Positions 57,314 to 64,000 of a DNA stretch of 64,000 nt are shown piece by piece (position 1 is the stretch's first letter; every line of letters begins with the position of its first letter). The notes under the pieces are model-generated. The model saw nothing but the letters and a program-made list of their open reading frames with translations, was not told the DNA's origin and did no database searches. This stretch comes from Gnetum montanum (taxonomy: Eukaryota > Streptophyta > Gnetopsida > Gnetales > Gnetaceae). The stretch is taken from assembly GCA_015680685.1 (NCBI GenBank), contig MNCI01004926.1, positions 973,566 through 1,037,565 of the forward strand, given 5' to 3'. Made by a program: the position numbers and the translations under genes.

Positions 57314-58673
57314 ATAGATATCATACACCTTACCAAAAAAAAGATTATGATTCTTCATAATGTTGCTACTATATGATTTGGTTATAGGTTGAATGGATAT
57401 ACATCTTCATGATCAATTTGATTCATCAACTAATGCTCCAACTAGTTTTGAATCAATAACAACTAGCTACATCATGTAGACTCATAACAATCTTTCTACC
57501 TCCTTAAGACATTAACTTCATTGGTATAACTAATGAAAAAATAGGGGTTAGTGATCTAAGATTAACTATCAACACAAGTTAACCATCTATTCCTAAGGTC
57601 CAATATGGCTAAAGAGGTTAGATTTGTTAGTCCTAAAAATTAAATTGTTAGATATGATTAGTTATCTAAATTATGATCTCTTAAGGCATAGTTTTCATTT
57701 TCATCTAATTATTAGGTACTTGGATGATTAATCTCACCTTACCATTGAGTTCAAAAGGCTAAAAATATTAGAAATTATTATTCATATGTTAGAATTAGAT
57801 ATTATATGCCCAAGCTATGCTAAAATTGGCCTTCAAGGGTCTTAACACATCATGTTGGGCAAGGAGTAAAAAATAAATTTTTGAAACTCTATGGAGTAGA
57901 TCTAACTTTTCCATTTCATCTAAGAGGTTAAAATATATAGGAAGCGACTCTTCATTCACCAAAAAATGCTTTTAGAATCTAACATCTCTTTCAATTTCCT
58001 TATGCTTTTCCTACAAGATTTTTTTCCAAGTTCTGCACTTAGAGAAGACCTAGACATGTGTGTCCAATTTTTATGTGTGTTTTTGTATTAAATTTTGATG
58101 ATGAAGATTCTTGGTTTTTTTTTTGCATTTTTTGAGGTGTTTTGGCTTATTTTCATGAGTTTATGAGGTTCTAGGATCTATGAGGACTTTTTGGAAGGCA
58201 TCCAAAGGCTTTTGACATCAAAACAAGCATTTTTATTTTTGGCACTTTTAGAAGATACATATCCCCCAAAAAGATAGACATCTTCCCTAAACTATAAATA
58301 TATCCAATCCATAAAAGAAATCTACCAAAAATAGTAGATGTGTCTCCTAAAGGTAGGGCTTTCACAAAAGACATCTTCTCACAAAGATAGACGTCTCCTC
58401 CTAGACATCTCCCCTAAAGTGTAGATGTCTCTAGCCTAGAGAAGATATCTCCCAAAAATAGTAGACATCTCTCCTAAGAACAGAGTTATCATAGGAGGTG
58501 TCTACATGAAATAAGGGACATCTATGCTGATGAAGAAGAAAAGATCTAACATGCCATTTAGATTAGGAAACATCCAAAAGACTTCATATCCATGTGGGAA
58601 ACATCTAGGAAGATAAATAAAAAGCTTCCTAGGGTTTTGGATCTTTATAATTATGTATGCCTTTATCCATGAA
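57314..58673 (-). repeat. Unidentified repeat family H, copy H2, left part (inverted)
   Basis: Bases 57314 to about 57950 match H1 at 1075-450 in reverse complement. From about 57960 to 58673 no counterpart was found in the window. No gene is seen. A cluster of AGACATCT-like words lies at 58265-58525. H2 is cut at 58673 by element G. Confidence 0.65.
58265..58525. repeat. Cluster of AGACATCT-like octamers
   Basis: About ten copies of AGACATCT, AGACGTCT or AGATGTCT in both orientations within 260 bases, often next to CTCC or CCCAAAAATAG. Spacing is irregular, 15-45 bases. Confidence 0.6.
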
Positions 58674-59508
58674 TGATGAGCCACGATATCAAGGCCACGA
58701 TATCGCATACGAGATATCAAAGCCTTCCAAGTGATATCGAACATCCAATATCGGGGCTTATGTTATCACTTATAAATAAGAGGTGGGCATACTTGGTTTG
58801 GCAATAGTTAGTTCATTAATCTTAGTCCCTTACCTGAACTCTTTCCTTTTTTCCTTCTTGGATTTAGAATTATTTCTGAGTGCCCACAGTAGAAGTCATA
58901 AAGCGAATGGATCCTTCTTCGAGTATTATGTACCCAAGAACACCTTGTGGCTAGAAATAAAGATGAACTTTGTGATAAACCTTGTAGCATTCAAAATAGC
59001 TTATTTAATGTTATTTACAGTTATTTAATGCTTTCCTTAGTTAATTAATGTTCTCTCTCTTACCTTGTTAACTCTCCCAAGTAAGCACACTCAGTACGAC
59101 CACTTCGAGCATGTGTTGAACACTTGGTAACCCAATAATGATTAGTGTTTGGTAATCCTAGTAGTGTTGCACTAGTTCAAGATGTGGATGGCAAGTGAGA
59201 ACGGATGCTGGTGTTAGGACTATTTAGAGCATAGTCGATTAGTTAAATTAAATGGGATACTTAATTAGTTCAGTTCTTCCTTTATAGAACCTATACATAA
59301 AACATAAAAATATATATAAAAATCATATACCTCAAGTTTACTTAACCATACAAATATGCTATACAAGTAAGCTTGGGAAGACAATGATTGACTAACTCAT
59401 CCAGGTTCTGTAAAGGCACATAAGCACTTAGTCCTTGGAATTCGACTGGATTGTGCATATACACTCATATTTGTATGGTTGAGCATAGGGATACCTCACT
59501 GCTCATCA
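58674..59508 (+). repeat. 5' LTR of element G
   Basis: 835 bases, TGATGAGCC to CTCATCA, with decayed GATATC units at the start and TATAAATA at 58771-58778. It is clearly related to the LTRs of A (shared AATAAAGATGAACTTT and CACTCAGTACGACCACTTCG). Confidence 0.88.
58771..58778 (+). promoter_or_regulatory. LTR TATA box, element G 5' LTR
   Basis: TATAAATAAGAGG, the same context as in element A. Confidence 0.65.
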
Positions 59509-59509
59509 T

Positions 59510-59527
59510 TTGTGCCATTGCTAAGGA
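59510..59527 (+). other. Primer binding site of element G, decayed tRNA-Asp type
   Basis: TTGTGCCATTGCTAAGGA aligns with TGGCGCCGTTGCCGGGGA with six differences, five of them C to T or G to A. Confidence 0.6.
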
Positions 59528-59646
59528 CTTTTTTGGTTGTGTGCTAGCTAGAACTTTGGAAATCTTCACATCATTGGAATGAACCCTTAGGGTTGGTTAT
59601 CTTACAAATAGTGAAATGAAAAGTGTTGCACACTGAATAGACAATT

Positions 59647-61578
59647 ATGTCTTCTTCTTCTTACAAGATTGTTTCATTGCCTATGTCCAATACAAGGAAC
59701 AATCAGAGGCATAGTACACATGATAATCCACCAGTCCCTCAACAATTTCATGTGGTATATGTTCATCCCCATGAGTATATACCAAACTTTATCTTTATCC
59801 TCCACTAGGATGAACAACTATGTTGGCATGATCTAGAAGGTAACATAGTGTTACCTCCCGATTTCTTAATACCATGCATGATCTTTTGTGATCTCACACG
59901 AATTGGTATGTAGCACTTATAGGTAGAGTACATCATGCATGATCATGACTCAAGAGAGTATTAATCCATAGAGACACAACGTCAAACGGATCTACAATAG
60001 GAGAGATGTTATGAATCCATGAAGGGGAAGTTATCTCAAAATGTTCCATATGTCATAAGTAAAAATGAGGGTGGTGAACCTACCTCAAGAGGTCTCCCAC
60101 ACAATGATGTTCCTCCCATTGACTTCGATCAAGGGGTTGTGTATCAGAATCTTCACTCAACTATCCATAACCTAGATTATAGCACTAATAGATACAAAGG
60201 TCTGAAAAAGGAACACGAGCACATGACAAAGATGGAGATTCCAATCGTAATCATGATTGAGTCCGCGACCACCAAAGAGAAGGGAGCAGGCACCATCATG
60301 GTGATGGTCCTCCTTCTTCTTCATCCTCATCATCTTCTTCACCCTCTTCTTCAGGATCTGGATGTAGTCGCAAGGAAAAAGACCCTAAGCATAAAGATAA
60401 GTGAAATAGGAATCATAGACAAAGTAACAGAGAAAGGGGATGAGGGCATTCTAGAGAAACTCATCATGAAATGAGGGAGAGTAGGGAACAACATAGGCAT
60501 CATAGATTCCATAGACAATATGCTCACAATGAACCACTACTCGCTACTTGAAGTATGCTAGATATAATTGAGGTTGTTAGAATCCCAACAAGGCACCAAA
60601 AAGATAGTAGGATCAAAAGATTGGACATCAAAAATATCCCATGATTTGAAGGGGGATACAAAACTGATCCTAAAAATCATTTGCAAGCATTTCATGATGC
60701 ATGTGCCTTGCAAAACATAGAAAAAGAGTGGCAAAAACTCAAGCTATTTCCATGAACACTGATCAAGGAAGCGAAAAGCTGGTACCAATCCTTAGAACCA
60801 GAATTCATTCGCCAATGGAGTACCATGTTATAATTGTTCAATGATAAATATCAAACGTACTCTCAAGTGTCCAACCTATGAAAGAAAATCCAAGGATGGA
60901 AACGAGGACATGAACCTTGGATGCTACCATGGGCCAATATTATGCACTATTACATCGTTGCCCAAGCCATGGTTACTCGCAAAGGGAACAACTACTCCAT
61001 ATCATAGATGGGCTTAGGCACGAAATGTGAAGAACCCTTGGGACTTATACCCAAGGAAGGATATCTAAGCTTAGGTCCATCAAGTACAAAGATTGTTGAA
61101 GAAAGTTTCTAAAGAGGAAGTTGAGTTAAGGAAAAAAGAGAGTGCAGAAGAATATAACAGAGATCCTTCCCTCCAAAAGAAGGAAGTTAGATTTTGTGAC
61201 AATAAGGAAGAGTCACCACTTGAAGAGATGGTGAATAGGAAAACCTTATCCATTCAAAAAATTACATTGGAAGTATCAGCAAAGGTGGACCAAATGTGGA
61301 ACTCCCTAGATAATAGATTTCAGATAGTTCTCAAAATAGTAGAGGAGTCTAGAGAGGAAAGTAGTGATCGAGAAAGGAGAAAAAAGAGAGAAGCTAAATA
61401 TGCATGTAACAAAGGTAAGGGCAAAATTTCCATCATCAAAGAGGTTGTGGATTCAGATACAGACAATGACAATGGATGTGAGATATGCCAATATGACCAT
61501 CCTAAGGGATGTTGCCCTGTAATCTCACATCTACAAGAGTCTGGGGTGTATGCACTCAACCCACAATTAAACAAAAGG
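59647..61578 (+). pseudogene. gag pseudogene of element G
   Basis: The ATG at 59647 opens MSSSSYK. EYIPNFIFILH, a Ser/His/Arg-rich charged region (60190-60540), capsid core (about 60600-61080, WYQSLE, YQTYSQVSNL) and a long open C-terminal part (61093-61578) follow. The last segment holds SAEEYNRDPSL, MVNRKTLSIQK, VDQMWNSLDNRFQ and the zinc knuckle C-E-I-C-Q-Y-D-H-P-K-G-C at about 61477-61512. Frameshifts occur near 60200 and 60910, with stops in the N-terminal half. Confidence 0.78.
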
Positions 61579-62840
61579 TAAACACCCTGAAGGTTACCTT
61601 ATCCCTAAGGTAACCCAAGGAAATTCCACCAACCCATGATGTATCATCCAAGTGGAACTCCACCACAACCAAATGAGTAGTATCAACAATGGCAGCACCC
61701 ACAATCATGGGGAATTCCATCACCATCTCAACAATACCCTTACTATCAACCCAACCCATATGGATACATGTGCAGTAGCCAATCTCTCCACATGACTCTC
61801 CTAGTCACATTGCTCCCCAACCTTAATACCAAACCCATGAGTATTATATAACTCCTTCTCCTAGGGGTGATGTTCCACAAACATACAATCCTTCTTATCC
61901 GGCTACATCTCTTCCACCTTTAACTCCATTACCACCTACTCTAGCCATTTAGGGTGAGCTCCCTACCCAATTGCAGCAACGTAATGCGACAAGGGCTATT
62001 AATCATCATCCTACTATTAGTTCAAAAAATCACACAAAGAAGAGACCTTTCTTTAGGACCAACAGTCCAACCAAGCCCTTGCAGTCACAAGCGGCTAACT
62101 CTCCAAAGGCCTCACCATCATACAAAACTTTAAAACTCCCTTCAAACCAAAGGCCACATTCAACACACACAGTCATGTTGACACATGCCATTACTGATTG
62201 GATTAAGGTTAGCCATCTTCCTATGAAATTATTTGATCCTCAAAGTCATCTTATATATTTACAAATTGCTGGGAATGAGCCGTGCAAAGCTCTTTTGGAT
62301 TCAAGTACTAGTGTCAACTTAATCTCTCAAGAAATGTACAAACCCTAGAACCTATCTCCACCAAAAAAGAGTAACATTCATTTAGAGCTAGCCAACTAGT
62401 CCATCACTGTCCCATTAGGACTAATGGAAGACATTGTTACCACTATTTATGAATGCTTGTATCTAGCTAACTTCCTAGTGATTCAAGTCAACACCTATAA
62501 GGGGGACTTCCCAATCATAATGGGAAGAGCATGGCTAAGCACAATTGATGCACACCTAGGAATACATGATATTTCCCTAAAGATATTAAAGGAAAATACA
62601 TTTGGAAAGATCGAGAAGAAGAAAGTTCCATGCATCGCATATAGTGACACAAGGTGTAGTTGCATGCAAAAGTCTTGGTTTGTACAATGTTTAACATTGC
62701 TTGCATGAAACCAGTGTGCACAAGTAAATAACATACAAAGATGCATGTATGCAGCAGCCACAAGATAGGAAGGCACCTAATGGCTGACAACTAACCAAGA
62801 GAGCAACTCAACTATCTGCATGGAACCAACTAAGGGTTTG
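61579..62840 (+). pseudogene. gag-pro linker and aspartic protease pseudogene of element G
   Basis: A Pro/Gln/Tyr-rich linker runs to about 62190. Protease: FDPQSHLIYLQIAGNEPCK, then ALLDSSTSVNLISQEMY, with D-S-S at the active site (compare D-S-S in A). After a stop, ITVPLGLMEDIVTTIY and FPIIMGRAWLSTIDA follow at about 62406-62550. The frame 62424-62706 is open. It is the best protease copy in the window, with few stops, but the loss of D-S/T-G argues against activity. Confidence 0.78.
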
Positions 62841-64000
62841 ACTTGCTCTTACATCAATAGTATAAACACGTTAGAGCAAGTCCATCGCCAACTTCCAAGT
62901 CTCGACATTGAAAATATCAACTAGGGGAATTTGGAAATCCCTAACAACTTTAAACAAGAGCCCCTGCAGTTAAAACCATTTCCCATCAATATGGAATACA
63001 CATTTCTCAAAAATGGAAAACTAGTAATTATTAGGCTTGCTCCTTAACAAAAAGAGAGACTGCTGAAAATAGAGAACAAATGGTCAAAAGCCTTTGCTTG
63101 GTCATATCCCAAATTAACCAGAATAAACCCTAGGATATGCCAACATAGGATTTACATTGACCCCTCCATGAAGCCTCGATGACAACCGTAGAGGTGATTG
63201 AACCCAAAGATGAAGTAAGTGATTAAAGAAGAAATTGAACAACTTCTAAAATCTAGGTTCATCTACCCCATTGATGATAGAGAATAGGTTAGTCCACTAG
63301 TTATTGTGCCCAAAAAGGGAGGTAAATGGAGGGTATGTATAGAATTTAGACTACTAAACATGAAAACATTCAAAGACCACTTTCCATTGCCATTCGTCGA
63401 CTAGGTCTTAGACACCATTGCAGGGCATCATTACTATAGTTTTTTGGATAGATATAGTGAATACAACCAAATCCAAATAGCACTAGAAGACCAAGCCAAG
63501 ACCATGTTCACAAGTCCTTGGGCATTTGGCTTATGCAATGCTCCTGCAACATTTCAACGTTTGGTTCTAAGTATCTTCCAACAATAAATAGGAAATGGTG
63601 TGGAGGTCTTCATGGATTATTTCTCCACCTATGGAGTGAAACTTTATCAAGAATTGGACCAATTAGAGCAAGTACTAAAATGATGTCTTGAAACTAATTT
63701 AAGGCTCAATTGGCAAAAAATCCATTTAATGGTCCAAGAAGGCATAGTATTAAGGCATAATATTTCACAAACAGGGATAGAGGTAGACCTCAATAAGATT
63801 AAAGTTATCCAAGGAATCACATGCCAATCTAAAACTATAAAAGACATCCAATCATTCCTTGGACACACTGGCTATTATAGGAGATTCATAGAGTACTTTT
63901 CAAGGGTTGCAAAACCATTGGTTGAACTAACAAAGAAGGACATACCTTTCGAATGGACCAGAGAATGTGAGTTAGCTTTTCAAACTTTAAAATAGAAGCT
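62841..64000 (+). pseudogene. Reverse transcriptase pseudogene of element G (incomplete)
   Basis: Blocks: FAWSYPKLTRINPRIC, SRFIYPI, PLVIVPKKGGKWRVCIEFRLLN, FPLPFVD, YSFLDRYSEYNQIQIALEDQ, then TSPWAFGLCNAPATFQ. Here a 24-base deletion near 63520 removed the residues between SPWG and FGLCNA that D retains. The active-site box is VFMDYFSTYG (codons 63612-63620), so the second catalytic Asp is Tyr. From 63729 the connection region is open to the window end (GHTGYYRRFIEYFSRVAKPLVELTKKD). Continuation lies outside the window. Confidence 0.85.

Larger units (their letters stand above)
58674..64000 (+). mobile_element. Element G: Athila-like Ty3/gypsy retrotransposon, cut by the window end
   Basis: The 5' LTR (58674-59508), decayed primer site, gag, protease and RT are present in the same order as in A and D, then the window ends inside RT/connection. 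It belongs to the A subfamily: LTR start TGATGAGCCACGATATC, MSSSS gag start, and an identical C-E-I-C-Q-Y-D-H-P-K-G-C knuckle. RT has a 24-base deletion and an altered active site. The 3' half lies outside. Confidence 0.88.

Noticed and set aside
58664-58673. CATGAA before both E and G LTRs as a shared target motif
   Set aside because: The other elements have different flanks (CAAAT, ACCAT, GTTGG), so two cases are not enough.
58784-58990. Open frames on both strands inside the LTR of element G
   Set aside because: They lie in U3/R sequence shared with non-coding LTRs of A; codon content is not conserved.

Overview
The window is nuclear DNA of a seed plant with a large, repeat-rich genome. 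It is AT-rich and holds no ordinary host gene that I can recognise. Nearly all of it is LTR retrotransposons nested in one another and worn down by stops, frameshifts and mostly C-to-T/G-to-A change. Plant origin follows from Athila-type Ty3/gypsy elements with a tRNA-Asp-like primer site, a chromovirus-like Ty3/gypsy element and TATAAATA promoters in the LTRs. The many old nested copies would suit a gymnosperm, but I cannot name the species from sequence alone. Boundaries are read by eye and may be off by a few bases.

Layout. 1-1593 and 8681-~10210 are one copy (H1) of an unidentified repeat family, split by element A (1594-8680), an Athila-like element with both LTRs that has lost reverse transcriptase, RNase H, integrase and ORF2. 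~10211-22325 is element B, a chromovirus-like Ty3/gypsy element with no 5' LTR, split by element C (14733-21189). C has two ~1.86 kb LTRs, only a protease remnant and two kinds of tandem repeat. 22326-24706 plus 57314-58673 is a second copy of the unidentified repeat (H2), inverted relative to H1. H2 is split by element E (24707-57313), an old Athila-like element. Both LTRs of E were hit by younger relatives: D (24987-38041, about 13 kb, all domains present as pseudogenes) in the 5' LTR and F (50463-57282, pol deleted) in the 3' LTR. Element G (58674 to the window end) is another Athila-like copy, cut off within reverse transcriptase.

How the parts relate. A, D, E, F and G share one plan, all on the + strand: LTR with TGATGAG/CTCATCA ends and palindromes upstream of the TATA box, tRNA-Asp-like primer site, gag with a C-x2-C-x3-H-x3-C knuckle, protease, RT, RNase H, integrase, a long spacer with a small hairpin, a coiled-coil ORF2 in the env position, GGGGGTA polypurine tract, LTR. 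None can be autonomous now, because every polyprotein has stops and most have lost catalytic residues. Target duplications (ATGAT for C, ACCAT for D, near matches for A, E and F) and uninterrupted paralogous sites support the nesting order: H2 older than E, and E older than D and F.

The most noteworthy observations are paired changes that keep LTR palindromes and a post-pol hairpin intact, a second polypurine-like tract between pol and ORF2, a possible splice acceptor abutting the ORF2 start, minisatellites in C, the unidentified H family with a conserved short intron-like segment, and a 78-base N-flanked inverted copy at 38832-38909 that is most likely an assembly artefact. I see no convincing new functional system beyond these.
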